The notes beneath the pieces were generated by a model. It had not been told where the DNA came from. It saw only the letters and a list, made by a program, of their open reading frames with translations, and searched no databases. The translations under genes were made by a program, and so were the position numbers. A stretch of DNA of 64,000 bases from Streptococcus parasanguinis (GTDB lineage Bacteria > Bacillota > Bacilli > Lactobacillales > Streptococcaceae): assembly GCF_032163505.1 (NCBI RefSeq), contig NZ_CP134147.1, forward strand, positions 1,144,501 through 1,208,500. The letters run 5' to 3'. Below, one piece after another: positions 53,549 through 63,936 of the stretch (its first letter is position 1; each line of letters starts with the position of its first letter).

Positions 53549-54679
53549 CTACTCCAAAATAAACTTCTCTGCTACAGTGTCTCCTAAAAAGAGACCTTGC
53601 TTGGTCATGCGAACAATATCCTTGTCAGGCACCAAGAGTCCCTGCTGGGTCAATTCCTCAACCACTGAACCATATTGTTGGTCAAAATTCACACCAAACT
53701 TTTCTTCGAAACGCTTCTTGGAAACGCCTGTTTTCTTACGGAGTCCTAGAAACATCTCTTCCTCCATCATTTCTGTCTGACTCAAGCGCTCTTCTTGGAC
53801 ACGCGCATTTCCCTCTTCAATCGCCTGCATATAGTGACGGATAGGCCCATGATTCTTATAGCGAATACCATTGACATAGCCGGATGCACCAGCTCCTAAG
53901 CCATAATACTCCGCATTATCCCAATACATGAGATTATGACGACTTTCAAAACCAGGCTTGGAGAAATTGGAAATTTCGTAATGCTCAAAGCCCGCTCGCT
54001 CTAACTCCTGAATGATGTATTCAAACATCTCCGCTTCCAGCTCCTCCTTTGGTAGAGGAAGCTTGCCCCGTCTCATCCGATTCATAAAGACTGTGTGATT
54101 CTCCAGAATCAAGCTATAGAGGCTCATGTGGGGAATATCGAGAGCAAGAGCCTTAGCGACATTTTCCTGGACCTGTTCCATAGTTTGCGTCGGAAGCGCA
54201 TAGATGAGGTCGATCGAAATATTGTCAAAACCAGCCAGCTTCAGACGATCGATATTGTCATAGATATCCTGCTCTTGATGGCTCCGACCAATCTTTTTGA
54301 GCAAGCGATTATCAAAGGTCTGTACCCCCAATGAAACCCGATTGACCGGTGAATCCTTCAAGACAGCAATCTTATCCGGATCCAAATCACCAGGATTAGC
54401 CTCGATGGTCAACTCCTCCATCTGAGAAAGATCAAGCGACTTAGTTAGCTCCTTGAGCAGATAGGCTAGCTGATCCGCAGTTAAGGCTGTCGGTGTTCCA
54501 CCCCCGATATAGAGAGTCCGTAAATTTGTGATTTCTTCCCGACGAAATTCTTGGATCAAATGATCCAAATAAGCATCGACCGGTTGGTTCTTAATAAAGA
54601 CCTTCGAAAAATCACAATAAAAACAAATCTGGGTACAAAATGGGATGTGGACATAAGCGGACGTTGGTTTTGTATGCAT
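53549..54679 (-). CDS. hemW: HemW-type radical SAM protein
   Basis: A 376-residue radical SAM protein, starting MHTKPTSAYVHIPFCTQICFYCDFSKVF with the CxxxCxxC cluster motif and GGGTPTALTADQL. HemW proteins bind heme and pass it to targets; they are often misnamed coproporphyrinogen oxidases. Streptococci make no heme, so the role is heme handling or unknown. The ATG has no Shine-Dalgarno and lies seven bases after an extended -10 box, so it is probably leaderless. It heads a six-gene operon running to 49750. Confidence 0.92.
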   Translation of the reverse strand: MHTKPTSAYVHIPFCTQICFYCDFSKVFIKNQPVDAYLDHLIQEFRREEITNLRTLYIGGGTPTALTADQLAYLLKELTKSLDLSQMEELTIEANPGDLDPDKIAVLKDSPVNRVSLGVQTFDNRLLKKIGRSHQEQDIYDNIDRLKLAGFDNISIDLIYALPTQTMEQVQENVAKALALDIPHMSLYSLILENHTVFMNRMRRGKLPLPKEELEAEMFEYIIQELERAGFEHYEISNFSKPGFESRHNLMYWDNAEYYGLGAGASGYVNGIRYKNHGPIRHYMQAIEEGNARVQEERLSQTEMMEEEMFLGLRKKTGVSKKRFEEKFGVNFDQQYGSVVEELTQQGLLVPDKDIVRMTKQGLFLGDTVAEKFILE

Positions 54680-54686
54680 ACTTTTA

Positions 54687-54695
54687 ATTATACCA
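54687..54695 (-). promoter_or_regulatory. Extended -10 promoter of the hemW operon
   Basis: The minus strand reads TGGTATAAT; TATAAT (54687-54692) ends seven bases before the hemW ATG. The palindrome GTATGCATAC (54672-54681) covers the start codon. Confidence 0.6.
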
Positions 54696-54747
54696 TAAAT
54701 TCCCCCCTAAGTCCGAGAAGAAAAGGGTGGATGAAGCAAGGTTTTCC

Positions 54748-54776
54748 TTGACAAGAAGGAATGAAAGGAATAAAAT
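54748..54776 (+). promoter_or_regulatory. Promoter of the ABC-F leader
   Basis: TTGACA (54748-54753), 17 bases, TAAAAT (54771-54776). Transcription would begin near 54783, giving a ~216-base leader. Confidence 0.75.
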
Positions 54777-54806
54777 AAAGCTAATCACATTCGGAGGTAA
54801 GGAGAT

Positions 54807-54818
54807 ATGAACAACTAA
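54807..54818 (+). CDS. Three-codon upstream ORF (Met-Asn-Asn) in the ABC-F leader
   Basis: ATG AAC AAC TAA is preceded by GGAGGTAAGGAGAT, one of the strongest ribosome sites in the window. So short a frame cannot make a functional protein; its likely role is to place a ribosome in the leader where it can be stalled by an antibiotic and so change folding downstream. That role is inference from layout. Confidence 0.55.
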   Translation: MNN

Positions 54819-54844
54819 GTTTCGTTAAATAAGATACTTTATTT

Positions 54845-54977
54845 AGTGGACTGCTTGTTCTATCTCTTTTTGTGTGCTCTCTCGCCTCTTCTCCAACTAT
54901 TTGTTGGCTTAATAAGGTCTTTTTCTGTTTGGGTCCACTTGAATACAGCTCTACTAAATAGGTAGAGCTGTTTTTTT
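54845..54977 (+). promoter_or_regulatory. Attenuator with competing stems and terminator before the ABC-F gene
   Basis: The terminator is ACAGCTCTAC (54945-54954) paired with GTAGAGCTGT (54962-54971), running into TTTTTTT. AGTGGAC (54845-54851) can pair with GTCCACT (54933-54939), and the adjacent TATTTAGT can pair with ACTAAATA in the terminator arm and loop, so alternative folds exist. A TAAATAA/TTATTTA stem lies just after the uORF. Confidence 0.65.
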
Positions 54978-54998
54978 GTCCCAGTAGAAAGGAATCTT

Positions 54999-56522
54999 AT
55001 GCTAAAACTATCCCACCTCACCATCCGCCATACAAAAGATTTACGCGATCTGGTTCGTGATCTGTCCCTAACCATTCATGAAGGAGAAAAAGTTGCCATT
55101 ATTGGCGAAGAAGGAAATGGAAAGTCTTCTTTGCTTCATGTCCTCATGTCCCCAAAATCCCTACCAGATTATCTGACAATAGAAGGCGAAATAACCACTT
55201 TCTTTCACTCCTATGCCTATATTCCCCAGTCTTTGCCGGAAGCCTTGAAGGGAAAAAGCTTGGAAGAATATTTTTTTGGAGAAGACGAGCTAGACTATGC
55301 CACCCTCTACAGACTGGCTGATCAATTGCATTTTGATAGCGACCGCTTTGCAAGCGACCAAGCTATTGGAAGTCTATCTGGAGGAGAAGCCCTCAAAGTC
55401 CAACTACTTCACGAACTTTGTCGTCCTCATGAATTACTATTTTTAGATGAACCTTCAAACGATCTGGATTTGGAAACCCTAGACTGGCTCCAGCAGATGA
55501 TCCAAACGAGCCCCCAAACCATTCTATTTATTTCCCACCATGAGGACTTTTTGACTCAGACGGCGGATACGATCATCCACCTCAGACAGATCAAACACCG
55601 CAAGGAGGCTGAAACCATTGTAGAGCACCTAAGCTATCAAGACTACAGTAGCCAAAGGGAGCAACAATTCAAGCAGCAGTCCCAGCAAGCTGCCAACGAT
55701 CAACGAACCTACAAGAAAACAATGGAGAAGCATCGCCGCGTCCGTCAGCAAGTCGAAACTTCCTTACGAAACACCAAGGATAGCACTGCCGGACGTCTCC
55801 TAGCAAAGAAAATGAAGTCCCTCCTCTCACAAGAAAAGCGCTACGAGCGGGAATTCCAATCCATGACTTCCCAACCCTATGATGAGGAAGTCATCAATCT
55901 GCATTTTCCTCCCCTCACTCCCTTGTCTCCTCAAAAACGAGTCCTTCTCTTAGATCAGGAAGAGCTCACAATTGGTGATCGGGTCCTGGTCAAGGACCTC
56001 TCCCTTACTCTTCAAGGGCAGGACAAGATAGGAATTATCGGTTCCAACGGTGTGGGGAAATCCACTTTCCTAAAAATGATATGGGAAAGTCTACAGAAGA
56101 ATGAAAGTATCCGCACTGCCTATATGCCTCAAGATTACACTGAACGCCTCCCTTTGACTCAGACACCCGTTCAATTCCTACAGCATTCAGGCGATCGCGA
56201 AGAAATCAACACTATTCAATTGCATTTAGCCTCCCTCAACTTTACCTATTCTGAAATGCACCATCCGATCTATGAACTTTCTGGTGGCCAGCAAGGAAAA
56301 CTCTATCTCCTTCAACTAGTGCTCACAAGTCCCCAATTTCTACTCTTGGACGAGCCTACTCGCAATTTTTCCCCCACTTCCCAACCAGAAATTCGACGCC
56401 TATTCGCAGACTACCCAGGCGGACTAGTCACGGTCTCTCACGACCGGACCTTCCTCAAAGAAGTCTGCAAAAGAATCTATCGTCTGACCGAAAATGGTTT
56501 GGTAGAAATAGAGTCGCTCTAA
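54999..56522 (+). CDS. ABC-F family ATPase, probable ribosome-protection type
   Basis: A 507-residue protein with two ABC domains and no membrane spans. Domain 1: GEEGNGKSS, LSGGEALK, LLFLDEPSNDLD. An interdomain linker rich in Lys/Gln/Arg (~205-290) would reach the ribosome. Domain 2: GSNGVGKST, LSGGQQGK, FLLLDEPTRNFSP, where the usual TNHLD after Walker B is TRNFS. ABC-F proteins act on the ribosome, several displacing lincosamide, pleuromutilin and streptogramin A antibiotics (Lsa, Vga, VmlR). The attenuator-like leader supports a resistance or translation-stress role. AGAAAGGAATCTT precedes the ATG. Monocistronic. Confidence 0.88.
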   Translation: MLKLSHLTIRHTKDLRDLVRDLSLTIHEGEKVAIIGEEGNGKSSLLHVLMSPKSLPDYLTIEGEITTFFHSYAYIPQSLPEALKGKSLEEYFFGEDELDYATLYRLADQLHFDSDRFASDQAIGSLSGGEALKVQLLHELCRPHELLFLDEPSNDLDLETLDWLQQMIQTSPQTILFISHHEDFLTQTADTIIHLRQIKHRKEAETIVEHLSYQDYSSQREQQFKQQSQQAANDQRTYKKTMEKHRRVRQQVETSLRNTKDSTAGRLLAKKMKSLLSQEKRYEREFQSMTSQPYDEEVINLHFPPLTPLSPQKRVLLLDQEELTIGDRVLVKDLSLTLQGQDKIGIIGSNGVGKSTFLKMIWESLQKNESIRTAYMPQDYTERLPLTQTPVQFLQHSGDREEINTIQLHLASLNFTYSEMHHPIYELSGGQQGKLYLLQLVLTSPQFLLLDEPTRNFSPTSQPEIRRLFADYPGGLVTVSHDRTFLKEVCKRIYRLTENGLVEIESL

Positions 56523-56527
56523 CGTAA

Positions 56528-56553
56528 AAAAGATTGGCCAAAACCAATCTTTT
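56528..56553 (+). terminator. Terminator of the ABC-F gene
   Basis: AAAAGATTGG pairs perfectly with CCAATCTTTT across CCAAAA. Confidence 0.85.
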
Positions 56554-56576
56554 AAATTGAAAATGAAGTCCTCTTA

Positions 56577-56714
56577 GAAACTTTCCTTAGGTGAGAACGG
56601 ACGTCAGCGAACTTCATAGAAGTTCCATGACTTAGTTTTGAATCTAAGGCTTCAAAACTCCCGAGTGCTTGAAACAATCCTGTTTCATGCACTTTTCTCA
56701 CGGCGGAAAGTTTC
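56577..56714 (-). repeat. 138-bp cloverleaf repeat, copy 3 (inverted)
   Basis: The reverse complement aligns without gaps to copies 1 and 2. Stem 1 differs (GTGCATGAAAC / GTTTCAAGCAC) with one pair swapped and one mismatch; the other stems are kept. It lies between the ABC-F terminator and proC. A weak AGAACA/TGTTCT stem near 56758-56780 is the only other structure there. Confidence 0.9.
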
Positions 56715-56807
56715 AATAGAGGATTGGATAATTCTTGATTTGTTAGCTTTGTATGAAAGAACAGTTTGTCAATGTTCTCCAAACTTGGTTTTGACCAATT
56801 ATTTTAT

Positions 56808-57623
56808 CTAATTTTGTTCTGCCTCTTGTCCCATTTCTTGGGTGCGTTTGTAGGCTGCTTCCACTCCAGCAATGATGTCGCCCCGTAAGCCGACTTGTTC
56901 TAAGCGGTTGACTCCTGCGATGGTAGACCCACCTGGGCTACAAACTGCATCTCGCAAGCGGGCTGGGTGCTCGCCTGTCTCTAGGACCATTTGACTAGTT
57001 CCTTGGAAGGTCTGTGCAGCCATCTGCAAGGCTTGCTCTCGTGTAAGTCCTAATCCTACTCCTGCATCTGTCATGGCTTCAATCATCTGATAGACAAAGG
57101 CTGGCCCACAGCCTGCGACAGCCGTTGCAGGATCCATCAATTTTTCTTCAATTTCGTAGAGGGCCCCTGCTCCTGATAAGAGCTGGTTGACTTTGGCTAC
57201 TTGCTGGTCTGTCACTGCTTGGGAGCGGGCCAGACTGATAACACCTTGACCAATGGCCACAGGCGTATTGGGCATGATGCGAATGAGACCCACCTGGTCG
57301 TTCTGGATCACGTCAGCCATCTTTTCTAGTTCCAGGCCTGCAGCCATGGAAACCAGTAAGAGATTAGAGCGTTGGTCCAAGATGCCTTGATACTCTTCTA
57401 AGAGAGGGCAAATCTGATAGGGTTTGACCCCTAAAAAGATTACTTCAGCCTCTTGAAAGACTTGTTCAAGATCAGACGCCGTTCCCCCATACTGGCTGAT
57501 AAACTCTTGCACCTTTTGAGGAGAACGATTGACCAAGAGCAGGTCTTGCGCGTCCACTTCTTTTGCGACTGCTTTGGCTAGACTAGCACCCATGTTTCCA
57601 AGACCGATAAATGCTACTTTCAT
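56808..57623 (-). CDS. proC: Pyrroline-5-carboxylate reductase
   Basis: A 271-residue enzyme for the last step of proline synthesis. Rossmann motif VAFIGLGNMGASLAKA, then IRIMPNTPVAIGQGV, VAGCGPAFVYQMIEAM and DAVCSPGGSTIAGV are all typical. GAGGTAAGTC precedes the ATG, three bases after the proA stop. It closes the proBAC operon. Confidence 0.96.
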   Translation of the reverse strand: MKVAFIGLGNMGASLAKAVAKEVDAQDLLLVNRSPQKVQEFISQYGGTASDLEQVFQEAEVIFLGVKPYQICPLLEEYQGILDQRSNLLLVSMAAGLELEKMADVIQNDQVGLIRIMPNTPVAIGQGVISLARSQAVTDQQVAKVNQLLSGAGALYEIEEKLMDPATAVAGCGPAFVYQMIEAMTDAGVGLGLTREQALQMAAQTFQGTSQMVLETGEHPARLRDAVCSPGGSTIAGVNRLEQVGLRGDIIAGVEAAYKRTQEMGQEAEQN

Positions 57624-57626
57624 GAC

Positions 57627-58874
57627 TTACCTCACTTGACCATTTCCACTGACGATATACTTGTAACTGGTCATTTCCCGGAGTCCCATCGGTCCACGCG
57701 CATGGAGTTTTTGGGTTGAGATCCCCATTTCACAACCTAGTCCAAATTGACCCCCATCTGTAAAGCGTGTAGAAGCATTGACATAAACGGCTGCAGAATC
57801 TACCTGCTTGGTGAAGTAAGCAGCAGTCTCAGGATTTTCAGTCACAATGGCATCTGAGTGATGGGTACTATGCGCTTCAATGTGGTCCACCGCTTCCGCG
57901 ACTCCATCAACGACCTTAACAGCTAAAATATAATCTAAAAATTCGGTATCAAAATCCTGTTTCTGCGCTGCTGTCCCAGAAATGATAGCCTGTGCTTGCT
58001 CATCTAGACGCAATTCAACCGATCTTTCCCGTGCATCCACTAAACGCTCTTTAACCAAAGGCAAGAAATCAGACGCGATCGCTCGATCGACCAAGAGGAC
58101 CTCCATGGCATTGCAGACGGATGGACGGCTTGTCTTAGCATTTTCAATAATGGCGAGGGCTTTCTGGAAGTCAGCCTCCTTGTCCACATAGACATGGACG
58201 ATCCCAGTTCCTGTCTCGATCACGGGGACAATGGCATTTTCAACCACCGCTTGGATCAATCCAGCACCACCACGTGGAATGAGCAAATCTAGATAGCCCT
58301 TAGCCTTCATCATAGCAAGGCTAGAAGCTCGACTCGTATCTTGGATCAGTTGAAGAAGATCTGGATGGAGTCCGCCTTCTTCCAATCCAGCCTTGAGGGC
58401 TGTCACGATCGCTTGAGCAGAATGAAAGGCGTCCTTTCCAGTACGAAGGACCACTGCATTTCCACTCTTGATGGCAAGCGCTGCAGCATCTGACGTTACA
58501 TTTGGACGGCTTTCATAAATGATGCCAATAACACCCATGGCGACTCGAACTTTCTGGATTTCAAGGCCATTTTCCAAGACTTCAGTATCCAGCACTTCCC
58601 CAATCGGATCTGGCAGGTCTATTAAAGCACGAATTCCTTGTGCCATACCGGCAATCCGCTCTTGATCAAGAAAGAGGCGATCCAGCATGACTTCAGAAAT
58701 CTTGCCGCGTGCTGCTTCCATATCGATTTGATTGGCTACTAAAATGGCTTCCGTCGCTTTCAAAAGCTGGCTAGCCATGGCCTCCAAAGCCTGATTTTTA
58801 AGAGCTGTACTGGCTGTATTGATGCTTTTCTTAGCTGATCTCGCTAAGGCTAATTGTTCTTGTGTTGTTCCCAT
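57627..58874 (-). CDS. proA: Glutamate-5-semialdehyde dehydrogenase
   Basis: A 415-residue enzyme of the aldehyde dehydrogenase superfamily reducing gamma-glutamyl phosphate. Start [17 protein letters not shown] at 58874 follows GAGGACAACGT and lies ten bases after the proB stop; the longer frame would overlap proB. Features are [42 protein letters not shown] and [14 protein letters not shown] with the catalytic Cys. Confidence 0.95.
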   Translation of the reverse strand: MGTTQEQLALARSAKKSINTASTALKNQALEAMASQLLKATEAILVANQIDMEAARGKISEVMLDRLFLDQERIAGMAQGIRALIDLPDPIGEVLDTEVLENGLEIQKVRVAMGVIGIIYESRPNVTSDAAALAIKSGNAVVLRTGKDAFHSAQAIVTALKAGLEEGGLHPDLLQLIQDTSRASSLAMMKAKGYLDLLIPRGGAGLIQAVVENAIVPVIETGTGIVHVYVDKEADFQKALAIIENAKTSRPSVCNAMEVLLVDRAIASDFLPLVKERLVDARERSVELRLDEQAQAIISGTAAQKQDFDTEFLDYILAVKVVDGVAEAVDHIEAHSTHHSDAIVTENPETAAYFTKQVDSAAVYVNASTRFTDGGQFGLGCEMGISTQKLHARGPMGLREMTSYKYIVSGNGQVR

Positions 58875-58884
58875 ACGTTGTCCT

Positions 58885-59994
58885 CTAGAATTCTGTAAAG
58901 AGTAAGTCAATTTCAGGAGTTACCGAGATCCAGTCATCCCGGTGGATGAGGATTCCCTTGGCTTTTTTAGATTGGAGTAGATCGCGCACAGCTGATTGGC
59001 CGAGACGGACCTTGCCTTTTCCTAGTAATTGACCAGTCTCTTGATGATAGACGCTGACGATATCATGATAAGAAAAATCTCCTTCTGCCTTGGTCACACC
59101 AGAAATCAATAGACTCTTTCCATGATCCAACAGGGCTTCCGCTGCTCCAGCATCCACCCAAACGGCTCCTTTACTTTCTGCATAAAAGGCTAGCCATTGT
59201 TTCTGGGTTTTTAAGCCCTTATCCTCTGCAAGGAAGTAACTGCCATCCGCTTGCTCTTCTGCTGCTTCGATCAAGGCATCAGACTTGAGAGACGAGCAAA
59301 TATAGACAGGAACCCCTGACTCGGTCGCAAGGGTCGCTGCCTTGAGTTTGGTCAACATACCGCCAGTTCCATTGCTACTGCCAGCACCACCAGCCATCTC
59401 GATCATCTCGCGAGAAATGTATTCGATTCGATCCAAGCGCTTAGCTGTTGGATCCTGAGAAGGATTGGCTGTATAGAGACCATCGACATCCGTTAAAAGC
59501 ACCAAAAGATCCGCTTGAACCATGGCTGCAACCTGCGCACTCAAGGTATCATTGTCACCTACTTTTAACTCGGCAATCGAGACCGTATCGTTTTCATTGA
59601 TAATCGGAATGGCCCCACGATTGAGCAAGACAGAAAGGGCCTGGTGGGCATTCTTATAGCGGCGTTGATCCGCAAAGTCATCCTGGGTCAACAAAATCTG
59701 CGCAGAAACAATGTTGCGTAAGAGCAGGTTGGCTGTATATTCTTCCATCAGTAAGCCTTGCCCAACTGCCGCAGAGGCTTGCTTGTCTGCCACCTTAGTC
59801 GGCCGTTTCTTAAAACCAAGGGCGCCAAACCCAGCAGCAACCGCCCCTGATGAGACCAAGATCAACTCATGGCCCGATTCGTGTAAGAGAGCCAACTGCT
59901 GGGTAATGACCTTGACCTTCTGTCTGGAGAGACTCCCATCGGGATTGGTCAAAGACGAGGTCCCTACTTTAAAGACGATTCGTTTTGCTTTCAT
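58885..59994 (-). CDS. proB: Glutamate 5-kinase
   Basis: A 369-residue amino-acid kinase with C-terminal PUA domain. [59 protein letters not shown] and [16 protein letters not shown] are family marks. It commits glutamate to proline synthesis and is usually feedback-inhibited by proline. Ribosome site is weak (AATAGAG close to the ATG). The 68-base gap to rluD contains a small CTGAAT/ATTCAG stem. Confidence 0.95.
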   Translation of the reverse strand: MKAKRIVFKVGTSSLTNPDGSLSRQKVKVITQQLALLHESGHELILVSSGAVAAGFGALGFKKRPTKVADKQASAAVGQGLLMEEYTANLLLRNIVSAQILLTQDDFADQRRYKNAHQALSVLLNRGAIPIINENDTVSIAELKVGDNDTLSAQVAAMVQADLLVLLTDVDGLYTANPSQDPTAKRLDRIEYISREMIEMAGGAGSSNGTGGMLTKLKAATLATESGVPVYICSSLKSDALIEAAEEQADGSYFLAEDKGLKTQKQWLAFYAESKGAVWVDAGAAEALLDHGKSLLISGVTKAEGDFSYHDIVSVYHQETGQLLGKGKVRLGQSAVRDLLQSKKAKGILIHRDDWISVTPEIDLLFTEF

Positions 59995-60067
59995 CTCTAT
60001 TTTTCTTTCTAATACTATTTATTTCGTATGTAATGAAAGTGACTGAATCTCCATTCAGCCATCTTCA

Positions 60068-60958
60068 CTATCCTTTTCGAAGGTCTTCCAGCGTTTTCTC
60101 AAAGATCGCTGGCACTTCTGCCGTAAATTCCAAGGTCTCTCCTGTACGAGGATGGGTAAAGCCGAGTGTCCGCGCATGCAGAAACTGTCCTTGTCCTTTG
60201 AGTGTCTTCTTAGGACCATAAGCAGGATCTCCAGCTACTGGATGGCCGATATAGGCCATGTGCACCCGAATTTGGTGGGTGCGACCGGTCTCCAGTTGCA
60301 ACTCTACCAAGGTGTAATTTCCAAAGCGCTCCAAGACTTGAAAACGGGTCACTGCAGGTTTTCCTTTCGCCGTCACTGCTTGTTTTTTCCGGTCCTTTTC
60401 ACTGCGACCAATTGGTGCTTCGATCATGCCCCGATCGTTCGGAAGGTTGCCATGGACAATGGCCCAATACTTCCGGAGAGATTTTTTGTCTTTGAGTTCC
60501 TCTGCTAAGGCGACGTGGGCTTGGTCATTTTTTGCGACCATCAAGAGGCCTGACGTGTCTTTGTCAATCCGGTGGACGATCCCTGGACGCAATTCTCCAT
60601 TGATCCCTGAAAGGTCCTTGACATGGTATAAGAGCGCATTGACCAAGGTCCCGCTGGTATGACCCGCACTGGGGTGAACAACCATACCCTGTGGCTTATT
60701 GACCACCACAACATCCTGGTCCTCATAGACGATGTCTAAGGGCAGATCTTCTGCTTCATAGCTGACCTCTTCCACTTCTGGGACTTCATACTGGATGATA
60801 TCTCCTTCTTTGACCGTATACTTAGCTTTTTTCACGGTTCCATTGACCAGAACTTTTCCTTCTTTGATCTGCTCATTGGCCACAGCTCGTGACAAGGGAG
60901 TCAAATCCGCCAAAGCCTTATCCAGTCGCGCACCGGCTACTTCGATTTTAATTTCCAT
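60068..60958 (-). CDS. rluD: RluA/RluD-family 23S rRNA pseudouridine synthase
   Basis: A 296-residue enzyme: S4 domain ([31 protein letters not shown]), catalytic motif [23 protein letters not shown] with the essential Asp, and [25 protein letters not shown]. RluD or RluB-type site choice cannot be settled by eye. It starts inside the end of lspA (11-base overlap), the standard streptococcal arrangement. Confidence 0.93.
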   Translation of the reverse strand: MEIKIEVAGARLDKALADLTPLSRAVANEQIKEGKVLVNGTVKKAKYTVKEGDIIQYEVPEVEEVSYEAEDLPLDIVYEDQDVVVVNKPQGMVVHPSAGHTSGTLVNALLYHVKDLSGINGELRPGIVHRIDKDTSGLLMVAKNDQAHVALAEELKDKKSLRKYWAIVHGNLPNDRGMIEAPIGRSEKDRKKQAVTAKGKPAVTRFQVLERFGNYTLVELQLETGRTHQIRVHMAYIGHPVAGDPAYGPKKTLKGQGQFLHARTLGFTHPRTGETLEFTAEVPAIFEKTLEDLRKG

Positions 60959-61409
60959 GCGTTTCCTCTTTCAACATCAGGATCAGGAGCAAGAAAACTC
61001 CAACTGTCAAATAACTATCTGCTACATTAAAAATGGCAAAATTCATAAAATCCAGGTGGAACATATCGACTACAAAGCCCTGACGCAGGCGATCGATAAA
61101 ATTCCCCAATCCACCCGCAATCACCAAGGTCAAGCCTGTCACCATCCAAAGCGATCCCTTGAGGTGCTTATAGAGATAGTAAAAGGCCCCCACCATCACG
61201 ACTAGCGTGATGAGGGTAAAGAACCATTGCTGATTTTCAAGAAGCGAAAAAGCTGCACCTGTGTTTTGAAGATAAGTCAGACTGACCACATGGGGAATAA
61301 AAGACTTGACGACACCCAGTGGAATGTTCTTCACCACATACCATTTGACCAGCTGATCCAGTAGGACCAAAAGGACGATCGCTACTGGGACCATTGTTTT
61401 TCTCTTCAT
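60948..61409 (-). CDS. lspA: Lipoprotein signal peptidase
   Basis: A 153-residue protein with four spans: [11 protein letters not shown] with the first conserved Asp region, [27 protein letters not shown] and [31 protein letters not shown] containing both catalytic Asp. It cleaves signal peptides of lipoproteins such as the nucleoside-binding protein and LdcB in this window. AAAAGAGGTAAGAA precedes the ATG. Confidence 0.96.
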   Translation of the reverse strand: MKRKTMVPVAIVLLVLLDQLVKWYVVKNIPLGVVKSFIPHVVSLTYLQNTGAAFSLLENQQWFFTLITLVVMVGAFYYLYKHLKGSLWMVTGLTLVIAGGLGNFIDRLRQGFVVDMFHLDFMNFAIFNVADSYLTVGVFLLLILMLKEETHGN

Positions 61410-61412
61410 TTC

Positions 61413-62315
61413 TTACCTCTTTTGATCAAAATATTCTACCATGACCTCGACAAACTTCTCTGCTACAGGAGAGAGATCCATCTCTTCGCGTTTGACATAG
61501 ACCATTTTATTGTCTAAGTTGTCTTCCAAAGGAATCACGGTAATGCCATTCACGGACTGGCTATCCAAAAAGCCAGATCCCGTCGCATAAGCATCCGTCC
61601 GCTCCAAGATTCCATTCAAGGTAGCCCGGTCGGTCACATTGAACATTTGTGAGCTCGAGCTGGTATCGACAAAGTTCTCTGAATAATAGAGGTACTCATC
61701 TTTTTCTTGGGTAAAACGAACAGTTGGCAACTGAGCTAGATCTTCCATAACCAGTTTTTTCTTCTTAGCCAAAGGATGTCCTTTGCGAAGATAAATATGA
61801 GTCTGAAAAGGAATCAAATCCACTACTTCAAGCCCTAATTTATCGACCCGTTGCATAATCCCCTTGGTATTTTGACGATTGAGATAAATAATCCCCAACT
61901 CACTATGCCCTTGAGCCACTTCGTCCAAAATTTGAACCGTCGTTGATTCAAAGATGCGGAAGTTTTTATTTTCCGGATAGCGGATCGAGAATTCCGTCAT
62001 CAAAGGTGGCAAGAAGTCATAGTGTTGACTAGAAATAGAGAATTCTTTCTTCTCTTCTTCAGGACTGGCATATTGATTTTGAAACACATCAAACCCTTTG
62101 ACCACGTCCTGCGCTTTTTCATAAAATTCCATTCCCCGACGGGTCAAAAAAGTCCCAGAACTGGTCCGACGAAAAATCTTGAAGCCCAGTTCTTTTTCCA
62201 GATCTCTGACGGAGATGGACAAGCTAGGCTGACTCACATACATTTTTTCAGCAGCCTCACGAAAAGTACCACTATTGGCAATCGCCACTACATATCGTAA
62301 TTGTTGTATATTCAT
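61413..62315 (-). CDS. cpsY: LysR-family regulator CpsY/MtaR type
   Basis: A 300-residue LysR regulator: helix-turn-helix MNIQQLRYVVAIANSGTFREAAEKMYVSQPSLSISVRDLEKELG and an effector domain with LGIIYLNRQNTKGIMQRV. Placement directly before lspA matches streptococcal cpsY, linked to methionine uptake and survival in neutrophils. An extended -10 box (TGGTATAAT on the minus strand, 62344-62352) is followed by a T-N11-A-like segment that could be its own binding site. Confidence 0.88.
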   Translation of the reverse strand: MNIQQLRYVVAIANSGTFREAAEKMYVSQPSLSISVRDLEKELGFKIFRRTSSGTFLTRRGMEFYEKAQDVVKGFDVFQNQYASPEEEKKEFSISSQHYDFLPPLMTEFSIRYPENKNFRIFESTTVQILDEVAQGHSELGIIYLNRQNTKGIMQRVDKLGLEVVDLIPFQTHIYLRKGHPLAKKKKLVMEDLAQLPTVRFTQEKDEYLYYSENFVDTSSSSQMFNVTDRATLNGILERTDAYATGSGFLDSQSVNGITVIPLEDNLDNKMVYVKREEMDLSPVAEKFVEVMVEYFDQKR

Positions 62316-62404
62316 TCTATTTTCCTTATTACAGTATCGATCTATTATACCATAAATTAGGGGCTGAAAGAAGAGATCCGTTTAAGAGACCTTCATCAAG
62401 TGAA

Positions 62405-62437
62405 AATAAAAAAACTGGAACTAAAACAGTTCCAGTT
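62405..62437 (-). terminator. Terminator of the lac operon
   Basis: On the minus strand AACTGGAAC pairs with GTTCCAGTT and runs into TTTTTTATTTT, just after the lacG stop. Confidence 0.85.
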
Positions 62438-62442
62438 GATAC

Positions 62443-63873
<1,431 letters not shown>

Positions 63874-63936
63874 TCAAAGGAAAAGTGAGTGGAGAGGAGT
63901 TAGTGAGCCATCCATCTCCATCTCACTTATTCGTTC

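Noticed and set aside
54672..54681. GTATGCATAC palindrome over the hemW start as an operator
   Set aside because: Ten bases can arise by chance and half of it is coding sequence; kept only as a note.
9707..56714. The 138-bp repeats as CRISPR or insertion sequence
   Set aside because: Copies are single, far apart, and have no spacers, transposase or clear target duplications.
56552..56782. A 76-codon frame through cloverleaf copy 3
   Set aside because: It uses repeat sequence and has no conserved counterpart in copies 1 and 2.
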